In this document: piece by piece, positions 14,845 through 23,727 of the stretch | Layout of the letters: each line of letters begins with the position of its first letter | Numbering within the stretch: position 1 is the stretch's first letter | The notes under the pieces: generated by a model | Told to the model about the DNA's origin: nothing | The model's database searches: none | Seen by the model: only the letters and a program-made list of their open reading frames with translations | NCBI GenBank assembly: GCA_902779075.1 | Contig: CACZAK010000022.1 | Location: forward strand, 1 to 64,000 | Direction of reading: 5' to 3' | Length of the DNA: 64,000 nucleotides | Origin: an uncultured bacterium | GTDB taxonomy: Bacteria > Verrucomicrobiota > Kiritimatiellia > RFP12 > UBA1067 | Made by a program: the position numbers and the translations under genes

Positions 14845-17460
14845 ATGAAAACTTTTTACATGACCCTTGCAACGGCCGCAACCGCCTTGGCGGCCAATGC
14901 CAAAACCATTATTCCGCGCCCGGTTCCAAGGCCGCTGCCCCCGCCGGTCATCCGCCCCGTCGACCTCCGTGCAGACGAAAAGCCCGTGGAAGTGGAAGCG
15001 AGCGCGGGGGCTGTCATCGAGGACAACGGACTCTACCGGCGCATTCGGACGACGTTCACCTTCACCAATCCCAACTCGCGGCAGATGAGCGCGGACTTCG
15101 AGTTCCCGATTCCCGCCGACGCGACCGTGTGCGGCTATGCGCTCGAGGTCAACGGCACGATGGTGCCCGGCGTGGTGTGCGGCAAGGAGAAGGCCCGCGT
15201 CGCGTTCGAGAGCGAGAAGGCGAAGCGCGTGGACCCCGGCATCGTCGAGCACGTGGCGGGCAACGTGTGGAAGACGCGCATCTTCCCGCTTAACCCCAAG
15301 ACGCCGCGCAAGGCGGAAGTCGAGTACGTCGTGCCGCTTGCCGATACGGCGCCGAAGACTGTCTACGAGCGCGACGGCGACGACGTGTTCGTGGGCGAGC
15401 GCGCGGCGCAGGCGACGGAACCTGCAACCATGCAGGAGAAGATCGCCGCCTTCACGAAGGGCACGATCGTGTGGGACGCGAGCGGCAGCGCGGCGTCTCC
15501 GTCCGCCGCCTGGCGCAAGAAGCTCGAGGCGCTCCCCGAGCAGGGCGAGTGGAGCCTCGTCGTGTTCCGCAACGACTGCCAGACTATCCCGCGTGTCAAG
15601 AAACTCACGAAGGAAAAGTTGCTCAAGGAGATCGACGGACTCGTCTACGACGGCGGCACGGACATCGCCACCGCGCTGCGTCTGCTCGGTTCGGCGGAGT
15701 TCCCGTTCCCGGCACTGCTTTTTACGGACGAGATCGACACGCTCGGCCTCGCGGTCCCGCAGTACGACGACCGCCTTGACATCCTCGTGGCGAGCCGCGA
15801 CGACGTGCCCGCGCGCGCCGTGACGGTGCGCCGTCTCGCGAAGGGCGAAAAGCTGCCCGACGGTGTGACGGTCAAGGAAGGAAAGTTGCTCGCGACCGCC
15901 TGGGCCGCGAACCGCGTGAAGGACCTCGCCGCACAGGCGGAGAGCCGCGCGGAGGAATTTCTCGCCCTCGGCCGCCGCTACGGCGTGGCGAGCGCCGTCA
16001 CGAGCCTCATCGTGCTGGAGTCGCTTGAGCAGTACCTCGAACACAAGATCGAGCCGCCGAAGAGCATGAGCTTCCACGACGAGTGGGTGAAGCGCCGTGC
16101 GGCCGCGGACGACCAGATCGCCGCGAAGGAGGCACAGGCCGAGCACGAACGTGACTTGCTGCGTCTCTGGAAAGAACGCGTGGAGTGGTGGAAGAACCCG
16201 ATTCCGCCGAAGCGCACGCCGAAGAGCGGCGTGTTCGACGGTGTGGGGGCGGTGCGCGGAGAAAGCCGGAGCGCCAATGTTCGTGGCAATGTCCGCATGG
16301 CGATGCGGTCCGCCTCCTTTGACGATGATGCCGCTGAAGAAGTATCAGCCGCAGCGGCGCCCGCCATGCAGGCGGCGGCCGAGGATCGAGCACCAGCCAG
16401 GGAGCGCATGGTGGAAAGTGTTTCCTTGCGGTGGTCTGGTAACGCCACGGGTGCCAAGTCCGTCCCCCGCCGCGGAACGGCCGGTTCCGGCGGCGCCACG
16501 ATCACGCTTGCTGCGTGGAATCCGCAGACGCCGTATCTCAAGGCTCTGGACGCCTGTGCCGACGGCGACGCCGCCTACGCCGAGTACCTGCAACAGAAGA
16601 AGGTACACGGTTCGGCGCCGGCGTTCTACATGGACTGCGCGGGGCTCTTCTTCCGGAAGGGCTGGCGTCTGCGCGGTTGGCGCATCCTCTCCAACATGGC
16701 CGAGTTCAAGCTCGAGGACGCCGCCATCTGGCGTTCGATGGGGTGGTGCCTCCGCGAGGCGGGCCAGTACAACGAGGCCGAAATCTGCTTCCGCAAGGCG
16801 CTGAAGCTGCGCAACGAGGAAGGACAGAGCCGCCGCGACCTCGCGCTCGTGCTCTCCGAGTCCGGAAAGGCTGCCAAGAACGCGGCCGCGCTCACCGAGG
16901 CGATGGCGTTGCTGAAGGAGGCCGCTTTCACCAACTTCGCGCGCCGCAGCGGACGCCGCTCGAACGACCGTCAGGTGAGCATAGTCGCCTTGGAGGAGCT
17001 GAACGCGCTCATCGCCTGGTGCAATGCCGTGACGTGGCCGGACGCCGCGCGGCCGACTGTGCCGGAAATGGATGCCGCATATCGGCGCGATCTGCCGACC
17101 AAGATCAGAATCGTCCTATCCTGGGACGCCGACGAGACGGACATCGACCTGCACGTTCTCGAGCCTGACGGCGAGGAGGCGTACTACAGCCATCGGCGCA
17201 CGTCGACAGGCGGATTTGTTTCGGAGGACGTCACTACGGGTTACGGTCCCGAGGAATACCTCCGCAAGGAGGGTCTCGGCACGTTCAAGGTGCTTTCCAA
17301 CTACTTCGCCTCGCACCAGACCGCGCTCACCGGCGCCACAACCGTGACGGCCACGGTCTACACGGACTGGGGCACGGCGGCGGAGAAAATCAAAATCCTG
17401 ACGCTCCGCCTCGATAAGCCGAAGGACAAGCACCTCATCGGCGAAATCGCGGTAGAATGA
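14845..17460 (+). CDS. VIT domain / TPR / DUF2135 envelope protein
   Basis: 871 aa. Signal peptide MKTFYMTLATAATALAANA followed by a Pro-rich stretch (PRPVPRPLPPPV). Residues about 45-175 resemble a vault inter-alpha-trypsin (VIT) domain, with TFTFTNPNSRQM and ADFEFPIPADA. Residues about 205-330 look like a degenerate von Willebrand A fold; the metal motif DxSxS is reduced to DASGSAA. A middle region has TPR-like helices (AGQYNEAEICFRKALKL), and the C-terminus (about 755-871) matches DUF2135 with LSWDADETDIDLHVLEPDG. Probably a periplasmic or surface scaffold. The promoter fixes the ATG; an in-frame GTG at 14827 would overlap the -10 box. Confidence 0.75.
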   Translation: MKTFYMTLATAATALAANAKTIIPRPVPRPLPPPVIRPVDLRADEKPVEVEASAGAVIEDNGLYRRIRTTFTFTNPNSRQMSADFEFPIPADATVCGYALEVNGTMVPGVVCGKEKARVAFESEKAKRVDPGIVEHVAGNVWKTRIFPLNPKTPRKAEVEYVVPLADTAPKTVYERDGDDVFVGERAAQATEPATMQEKIAAFTKGTIVWDASGSAASPSAAWRKKLEALPEQGEWSLVVFRNDCQTIPRVKKLTKEKLLKEIDGLVYDGGTDIATALRLLGSAEFPFPALLFTDEIDTLGLAVPQYDDRLDILVASRDDVPARAVTVRRLAKGEKLPDGVTVKEGKLLATAWAANRVKDLAAQAESRAEEFLALGRRYGVASAVTSLIVLESLEQYLEHKIEPPKSMSFHDEWVKRRAAADDQIAAKEAQAEHERDLLRLWKERVEWWKNPIPPKRTPKSGVFDGVGAVRGESRSANVRGNVRMAMRSASFDDDAAEEVSAAAAPAMQAAAEDRAPARERMVESVSLRWSGNATGAKSVPRRGTAGSGGATITLAAWNPQTPYLKALDACADGDAAYAEYLQQKKVHGSAPAFYMDCAGLFFRKGWRLRGWRILSNMAEFKLEDAAIWRSMGWCLREAGQYNEAEICFRKALKLRNEEGQSRRDLALVLSESGKAAKNAAALTEAMALLKEAAFTNFARRSGRRSNDRQVSIVALEELNALIAWCNAVTWPDAARPTVPEMDAAYRRDLPTKIRIVLSWDADETDIDLHVLEPDGEEAYYSHRRTSTGGFVSEDVTTGYGPEEYLRKEGLGTFKVLSNYFASHQTALTGATTVTATVYTDWGTAAEKIKILTLRLDKPKDKHLIGEIAVE

Positions 17461-17510
17461 CAGTCTGATAAATTCCGCAAATAACACTACCCCTAGCACG
17501 TTATTTTCTG

Positions 17511-17516
17511 TATAAT
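17511..17516 (+). promoter_or_regulatory. -10 box of the membrane-TPR gene
   Basis: TATAAT at 17511-17516; no convincing -35. The transcript would start near 17523, giving a short leader with AGAGAGGA before the ATG at 17551. Confidence 0.55.
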
Positions 17517-17550
17517 AACTGCTTTTGAAACACCAGAGAGGAATTGGTAA

Positions 17551-20500
17551 ATGGGTATGCCAGATAATGCTAAGAAAACTGCGGCTGCGGCGAATGCCAC
17601 GGCGCAGACCTCAGTTGTGGAGAAGAAGCCGTTTGGGATGTCGCCAGGCGGCATGTTGTGGTTTGCGGCATTGGGATCGTCGCTTCTTGCGCTTTTGGTA
17701 TATGGCTGCACGCTTGCGCAGTATCTCTACCCAGGCGAGTCGGCCGCGCTATTCACCCAGTGGATGGGGCTTGAGTCGCTTCACTTGCCGCTCCACCCGG
17801 TATGGGGATGGATTGCCAAATCCATCGGCGGCGGGTCGGCAGTGGGCCTCAACGTGCTTGGCCTCGTGTGCGGCGTGCTGTCCGCAGGGTTCCTCTGCTA
17901 TCTGGTCGGGTTCTTTGTGTTCCAGACGATTGATCATGAGGACGTTGCCAAGTATGATGTCCAGGCGTCGCTGGTTGCGGGCATTGGGGCATCTGCAATG
18001 TTCATCTTCTCGACTGCGACGTGGATGGCGTCGACGCATCTGGACGTGCGCCAGTTCGACGTGTTCTTCGCGCTGGCGACGTTCATGCTGTACATTCCAC
18101 TCGTGCGTTTCCCGCACCTTACATACGCCATGTCGCCCGTCATCGGGTTCGCCGTGGCGGTTGGCTTGCTAGAAGGGGCGATATTCGTGCCGCTAATGCC
18201 TGTGTTCCTGCTGGCGCTTGTTGCGACTGTTGTAAAGAATGGTTTTAAGTTCTACGTGCCAACAGCGCTCTTTCTGGTGGCGTTTGTGGCAGGCTATCTG
18301 TATCTGTCGATCAGCGTAGCGGACGAGTTCATGCTGCTGCCGAGCGCGGCGGACGGCGAATACAAGTCTGCCTCGGACGTGCTGTGGGCGTGTGTGAATT
18401 CCTGCAAACACGAGATTCACGGGTGGATATTCCGGTCTGGCGGCCTCGTGGTCATCCTCCTCGCTGTCCTACCGTTCGTTGCCTGCGTTTTCGCAGCCTC
18501 GCGCGGGCTAAACAATGAGCGCTCATGGAGCCAGTACCTCTTCCACGCGGCTATGACGGTATGCTGTGTTCTGGCCACGGCAACCCCGCTTTCGCCGGAC
18601 GGCATGGTCCGTCCCTTCGGTATGGTTCCCGTAGCGACAACGACGATCGTCGCGGCGACATGCGGGTATCTGCTGGCATACTGGTTCCTTCTGGCGCGCG
18701 TGACGTTGCAGACTACGGATTTAGACGCCCAGAAGATACCAGTGCAGAATTTTGGCCGGAAGGCCGCACCGTTTGTCGGTGGCGTCCTGACAATCTTGCT
18801 CATCCTTGCTGGGATCGTGAACGCATTTAGCCGCGAAGGCGACCGCGGCGAGTTTGCGGACGCCTGCGCCAACGAACTGCTCGACCGCCTGGGAACGCGC
18901 ACATGGTTGATCACTGACGGACAGCTGGACGCGCATCTGCGCGTGGCCGCAGCCGCGCGCAGGCAGGAACTGAACATCATCTGCATCAAGCCGCGCAAGG
19001 AGTCGGAATATAAGGCATATTGCAAGCAGATTGCGGATCTGATAGAGGAAAAGAAAATATCGGCCGGCGAAAAGACGGACAAAGACCTGTCCTTCACGCT
19101 CAGGGAACTTGGCATGGTCGAGTTCCTTAAGATGTGGTTCAAGAACGATTCGGAAATAACGAAGCACGTTGCAGTCTTCGGGTGGCCGGACTTCTGGCTC
19201 TGGGGTGAATGTCGTCCGGTACCGGAATGCCTTTTCTTCGGCGGAGCCAAGGACATCAAATCGGTCGACGTTTTGAAGGTCAAAGCCGATTTCGAGGCGT
19301 TCTGGGAGAAGATGAAGCCGATCCTCGGCTCCGACAGCCGTAAGGGGTCGCGCGAAATCCGTAATACCGATGACCCGGTGGACCGCAACCGGCTTGAACT
19401 GAGGCGCCATATTGGCTTCATAGCCAATAACCTTGGCGTGGCGCTGCAGGACACCGGCCACGACGTTGAGGCATACGAGATGTACGAACTAGTCCTCGGA
19501 GCAATCGACTGCGACAACATCTGCGCACTGTTCAACGTATATGAGATTTTCCGATCAGGAAAGGAGAAGAACGTCAAGAGAGACGTCGCCGTGCGCCGGC
19601 GCGAAATCGAACGGCAGATCAAGGAAGTCGTTGACGACCCGACTAGACGCTACAATCTCAGGTTGCTTTCAAGTTACTACGGGTACGTCCGTTCCCCAGA
19701 AATCTTCGTACGCAGCGGTCTCAATTGGGCACGATCCGGCGAGATGGGTTACGCACTTGCGCATCTAAAGTACGCCATCGACCTTGCATCAGGTGACGAG
19801 CCTGCCAAGGAACTTTTAAACATGCTGGCCAGTTGCTACGCGCAGGAGGGGCAAATCGAGAAGTCCCGCGAGGCATATCTTGCCACACTGGAGAAAGATT
19901 CCGCTAACCATGAGGCTCTCATCGGACTTTGGCGGATTTCGCTTCAGGAAGGGGCGTTTGACAAGGCGAAGTCGTACCTCGAACGGGCCGTCAAGGTGCC
20001 CACGAAGGAGGGGACGATGCGCTTCGACGAGGCGCTTCTGCACATAATGAACAACAACCTCGAGGAGGCGCGCCTGTCGCTCTCGAAGATTATCGACCTC
20101 CAGCCTCATTCCATTCAGGGATGGGCGCTCCTCGCCGGCGTCATACTCCAGCAGGCTGACAAGGCCGAAGACGCAAAACGGAAGCAGAAGATCCTCGCCG
20201 AGATTGACAACGTCATCTTGCCCCGGATGGAAGCACTGGCCGATTCCCCGCGCAACTTCTTCGTACAGATGACGCGCGCGCTCGCGCTGATGCGGAAGGG
20301 GAACGACAAGGAGACGCAGAAGAAGACGCGCACGGCGCTTGAACTCGCCTGGATGAGCCGTCCCGTAGTCAGCGTCGGCGCTATGGTGCTTGAATACGAC
20401 TACCGCCTGCTCGATCCCGAGAGTGCCGAACGCCATGCTCTCCAAATCATCCGACTGGAATCCGAGCATGCGTTCGCCAACTGGATCATGGGGTCGATTC

Positions 20501-20943
20501 GCATGAGAGAGGGCAAGATGCCTGAAGCCGAGAAGTACCTGCGTACCTCCGTCGCCGCGCCACGTCCGCTCGCCGCCGCGCAAAACGACCTCGCCGAGCT
20601 TCTCCGCCAGAGCGATCGCTTGCCGGAGGCTGAGAAATACGCGCGCGAAGCCAAGAGCACCGACCCCAAGCTCTACGTTGCCTGGGAGACGCTGTGCGCC
20701 ACGCTCCTCGACCAGAACAAGAACCTTGACGAGGCAGAACAGTGCATCCAGAAGGCCATCGAGCTGGCGAATGGACAAGATGCCCGAATGCTGCTGACAC
20801 TTGCGCGCGTGCAGCTTGCGAAGAAGGACCTTGTCAAGGCTCGCAGTACGCTCCGTTCGCTCGGTAAGCGCCGTGACGAGCTCACCGCCGAGCGTGACCG
20901 CGCCGCGTACGACGAACTTCTTAAGAAGGCACAGGGTAAGTAG
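17551..20943 (+). CDS. Polytopic membrane protein with C-terminal TPR repeats
   Basis: 1130 aa. After a short Ala-rich cytoplasmic start there are about ten hydrophobic segments (residues about 30-430) with a layout like DUF2723 / dolichyl-phosphate-mannose mannosyltransferase-type proteins, including a loop with YLYPGESAALF. A soluble linker (about 430-640) is followed by many TPR-like helices to the end (for example MGYALAHLKYAIDL, PEAEKYLRTSVAA, LPEAEKYAREAKS). PVC and Bacteroidota members pair such a membrane glycosyltransferase-like part with TPRs; the catalytic role is inferred. The start follows AGAGAGGA. It probably forms a unit with the Trp-Pro repeat protein gene 15 bases downstream. 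Confidence 0.7.
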   Translation: MGMPDNAKKTAAAANATAQTSVVEKKPFGMSPGGMLWFAALGSSLLALLVYGCTLAQYLYPGESAALFTQWMGLESLHLPLHPVWGWIAKSIGGGSAVGLNVLGLVCGVLSAGFLCYLVGFFVFQTIDHEDVAKYDVQASLVAGIGASAMFIFSTATWMASTHLDVRQFDVFFALATFMLYIPLVRFPHLTYAMSPVIGFAVAVGLLEGAIFVPLMPVFLLALVATVVKNGFKFYVPTALFLVAFVAGYLYLSISVADEFMLLPSAADGEYKSASDVLWACVNSCKHEIHGWIFRSGGLVVILLAVLPFVACVFAASRGLNNERSWSQYLFHAAMTVCCVLATATPLSPDGMVRPFGMVPVATTTIVAATCGYLLAYWFLLARVTLQTTDLDAQKIPVQNFGRKAAPFVGGVLTILLILAGIVNAFSREGDRGEFADACANELLDRLGTRTWLITDGQLDAHLRVAAAARRQELNIICIKPRKESEYKAYCKQIADLIEEKKISAGEKTDKDLSFTLRELGMVEFLKMWFKNDSEITKHVAVFGWPDFWLWGECRPVPECLFFGGAKDIKSVDVLKVKADFEAFWEKMKPILGSDSRKGSREIRNTDDPVDRNRLELRRHIGFIANNLGVALQDTGHDVEAYEMYELVLGAIDCDNICALFNVYEIFRSGKEKNVKRDVAVRRREIERQIKEVVDDPTRRYNLRLLSSYYGYVRSPEIFVRSGLNWARSGEMGYALAHLKYAIDLASGDEPAKELLNMLASCYAQEGQIEKSREAYLATLEKDSANHEALIGLWRISLQEGAFDKAKSYLERAVKVPTKEGTMRFDEALLHIMNNNLEEARLSLSKIIDLQPHSIQGWALLAGVILQQADKAEDAKRKQKILAEIDNVILPRMEALADSPRNFFVQMTRALALMRKGNDKETQKKTRTALELAWMSRPVVSVGAMVLEYDYRLLDPESAERHALQIIRLESEHAFANWIMGSIRMREGKMPEAEKYLRTSVAAPRPLAAAQNDLAELLRQSDRLPEAEKYAREAKSTDPKLYVAWETLCATLLDQNKNLDEAEQCIQKAIELANGQDARMLLTLARVQLAKKDLVKARSTLRSLGKRRDELTAERDRAAYDELLKKAQGK

Positions 20944-20958
20944 CGAGAGGGAATGGCC

Positions 20959-22269
20959 ATGCGGGCGAACGCCATTGCCGGATTTGCGGCGCTTGCCGCG
21001 CTCGCGGTCTTGCCCATTTCCGCTGCGGACGTGGAGGCCGAAGAGGCCCGTACGGGCGGAAGGGGACGCTCCCACTGGCATGTCGGCCCGTTCTTCGAGT
21101 ACCGCCGCGCCGAACCCGGCCCGGCCACGTTCTGGGCGGTGCGTCCGTTCTACTCCCAGGTGCGCGACCCTGCCACGCATACCGTAACGCGCGACGTTCT
21201 CTGGCCCCTCGGCGCCTACCATTACCACAACGACGCCTCATGGTACCGCGCTCTCATCGCGTACGGCGACGCGCGCGACGGCGATCCTTCCTGGTGCTTC
21301 AACATTTTCCCGCTCTGGTTCTGCGGTAGGGACCGCGCGGGCGATGGCTACTGGGGCGCGTTCCCGTTCTACGGCGAACATCCGCATTTCCTCTTCATGG
21401 ACGATTGGCAGTTCGTTCTCTGGCCCATTTGGCAGACGTACACGGTGAAGGGCGTGCGCAGCCGCGGCGTCCTCTGGCCCTTCGTCACCTGGCGGGACGC
21501 GCCGCGCGAGGGGCTGGGCGTGTGGCCCATCTGGGGTACGGCTCGCCAGCGCGAGAGCAGCCACGGCTACTGTCTCTGGCCGATCGCCACGTGGGCATCA
21601 TACGACGAAGACCGTGATACCTCTGGTGCCGGATGGTCATGGATGGGCTGGCCGCTCTACGGACAGATCCGCCGTGCGCGGGAGAAGCAGGACCTTTTCC
21701 TGCCGCCGTTCTTCTCATACACCCGCACGGACTCGGCCACGCGCTGGCGTCTCCCGTGGCCCCTTGTGGAGGTGCTGCGCTCATCCACCCGTGACCGCAC
21801 CAACATTTGGCCGTTCTGGGAGTCGGTACACGGCTATCCGTACACCTCCGGCAAGGAGCGTAAACCCGAGGAACGCACCTGGCGCGTAGGCTGGCAGCTG
21901 ATTGAGAGCACCACTCTCACGACCGACCGCACTCGGGAGGACCGTTTCAACTTTTTCCCGTTCTGGACGCATGAGCGCCGCACCGTGCAGGCGAAGGACG
22001 GCACGTCGCAGGAGATCGCATCCTACATGCGCCTATGGCCGTTCTGGAGTTGCGAGACGAATAAGGGCCTCTCCCATCACCGCGTGTTGGAGCTAATTCC
22101 GATTCGTCACATGGAGGGCATAGACCGCAACTTGTCGCCGTTCTGGACGTTCTGGGAGAGCCGCACCCGTCCCGACGGACGCACCCGCCACTCGATTTTC
22201 TGGAACTTCATAACGTGGCACACCGGCGAGAAAAAAGACTCAGGTCCCGTTTCTCATGCGCGGCAGTGA
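20959..22269 (+). CDS. Secreted Trp-Pro repeat protein of unknown function
   Basis: 436 aa. Signal peptide MRANAIAGFAALAALAVLPISA; the ATG at 20959 has GAGAGG eight bases upstream, better spaced than the ATG at 20953. The mature protein is almost entirely a degenerate repeat of the form [LIVF]-W/F-P-[FLI]-W/Y about every 25-30 residues: LWPLGAY, IFPLWF, AFPFYG, LWPIWQ, LWPFVTW, VWPIWG, LWPIATW, GWPLYG, PWPLVE, IWPFWE, FFPFWT, LWPFWS, LSPFWTFW. The aromatic alternation suggests beta-strands, perhaps a barrel or propeller in the outer membrane. Not assigned to a family. The 3' end overlaps convergent trkH by 30 bases. Confidence 0.7.
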   Translation: MRANAIAGFAALAALAVLPISAADVEAEEARTGGRGRSHWHVGPFFEYRRAEPGPATFWAVRPFYSQVRDPATHTVTRDVLWPLGAYHYHNDASWYRALIAYGDARDGDPSWCFNIFPLWFCGRDRAGDGYWGAFPFYGEHPHFLFMDDWQFVLWPIWQTYTVKGVRSRGVLWPFVTWRDAPREGLGVWPIWGTARQRESSHGYCLWPIATWASYDEDRDTSGAGWSWMGWPLYGQIRRAREKQDLFLPPFFSYTRTDSATRWRLPWPLVEVLRSSTRDRTNIWPFWESVHGYPYTSGKERKPEERTWRVGWQLIESTTLTTDRTREDRFNFFPFWTHERRTVQAKDGTSQEIASYMRLWPFWSCETNKGLSHHRVLELIPIRHMEGIDRNLSPFWTFWESRTRPDGRTRHSIFWNFITWHTGEKKDSGPVSHARQ

Positions 22270-23718
22270 CCGTGTGTACATGGACTGATATCCTCGTGCG
22301 ATCATAATCAGCAAGGTGTATATCTCAAGACGTCCCGCCAACATCGCGAAGCAGTACCACCATTTGAGGGCTGTGGGCAGGGACCCGTAGTTTGCCGTCG
22401 GGCCAAGTTGCCCAAACGCCGGTCCTATGTTCCCCACCATGCTTGCGGCGGCGGACAGTGCCGTGAAGACGTCAAGTCCTGCGATTGCGCCTGCGAAGGT
22501 CGTTGCAAGCACGAGGATGAAGTACGTCAAGATGAACGAAGCTACGACGGGTATCAGCGATTCGTGCCCCGGCTTACCGTTTATGCGCAGGGTGAACACT
22601 TGGTGCGGATGGACGATGCGCCGCATCTCGTTTCCGATTTCCTTTGCAAGAATCGTCCATCTAATGACCTTTACGCCTCCGGCTGTGGAGCCGGAGCACC
22701 CGCCTATGAAAAACAGCAGGAGGATCACCACCTGTGCAGGCGGACACCATCGGGTGTAGTCCGCCGTCATGAAGCCAGTCGTCGAAACTATGGACGACGC
22801 CTGGAAGGCGACAGTGCGGACGGTCTTCGAAAAGGCGGTGGAGGCATTGTGTTCCAGCAGCGTTGCGACGGCTATTGACGAGAGGACGACGATTATGAAT
22901 GCACGGAGTTCCGAATCCCCAGTCACGTCGCGGAGGCGTCCGGTGAAGAGTCTGTAGTAGAGGGCGAAGTTGACGGATGCCAGAAGCATGAAGAGCGTGC
23001 ATATCCACTCTACGGCGGGCACCCCGAACGCGCCGACGCTTGCGTTGCGAGTAGAGAAGCCGCCTGTCCCCATCGTCGAAAAGGCGTGCGCAAGGGAATC
23101 GACCCAGCCAAGTCCGGCGAAGTGGAGCAGCAGCATCTGGCTGACAGTGAGCATGACGTATATCAGCCAAAGCGACTTGGCCGTGTTGGCTATGAAGGAC
23201 GTGAGCTTTTCCTTGTCAGGACCGGTCGTCTCTGCCTTTATGAGGCGGAAACCTCCAATGCCCAGAAGCGGAATGAGCGCGACTGCCAGCGCGATTACCC
23301 CCATGCCGCCGAGCCAGTGCGTCTCGCACCTCCAAAGGTTAACGCTTCGCGGTAAGGTCTCGACCTCCTGAAGAATAGACGCTCCAGTAGTCGTGAAGCC
23401 GCTTACGCTCTCGAAGATCGCGTCGGAAAACGAAGGGAACGCGCCGCTGAAGTAGAGGGGAATTGATCCGTAAGCGCATATCACGATCCATATCAGCCCG
23501 ACGACTCCGAACGCGCTCTTGACGTCGAACACCTTTGGACGCTTTCTCACCGCGAACCAGAATGCCATGGCAACGATCCACCCGGCAAGAAGCGGGATGA
23601 GAAACACAAGCGCCATTCGCCGGTCGGAATCCACCAATGCCACCGCCAACGGCAGAAGGAACGCCGATCCTGCGATGCCAAGGATGTAAGTGAGGACCCT
23701 GAAAATCGAAAGCAGCAT
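22240..23718 (-). CDS. trkH: Trk-type potassium uptake membrane subunit
   Basis: 492 aa with about ten membrane segments in the four-fold MPM repeat. Selectivity-loop motifs are visible: SGFTTTGAS (first), MGTGGFST (second), SSIVSTTGFMTADY (third) and SAAASMVGNIGPAFG (fourth). It imports K+ with the cytosolic gating protein TrkA. It follows trkA by nine bases in the same operon. Confidence 0.95.
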   Translation of the reverse strand: MLLSIFRVLTYILGIAGSAFLLPLAVALVDSDRRMALVFLIPLLAGWIVAMAFWFAVRKRPKVFDVKSAFGVVGLIWIVICAYGSIPLYFSGAFPSFSDAIFESVSGFTTTGASILQEVETLPRSVNLWRCETHWLGGMGVIALAVALIPLLGIGGFRLIKAETTGPDKEKLTSFIANTAKSLWLIYVMLTVSQMLLLHFAGLGWVDSLAHAFSTMGTGGFSTRNASVGAFGVPAVEWICTLFMLLASVNFALYYRLFTGRLRDVTGDSELRAFIIVVLSSIAVATLLEHNASTAFSKTVRTVAFQASSIVSTTGFMTADYTRWCPPAQVVILLLFFIGGCSGSTAGGVKVIRWTILAKEIGNEMRRIVHPHQVFTLRINGKPGHESLIPVVASFILTYFILVLATTFAGAIAGLDVFTALSAAASMVGNIGPAFGQLGPTANYGSLPTALKWWYCFAMLAGRLEIYTLLIMIARGYQSMYTRSLPRMRNGT

Positions 23719-23727
23719 GGAACGACC

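Noticed and set aside
14086..16146. 686-codon minus-strand frame across psd and the VIT gene
   Set aside because: It covers both divergent promoters and lies opposite or out of frame with recognised proteins.
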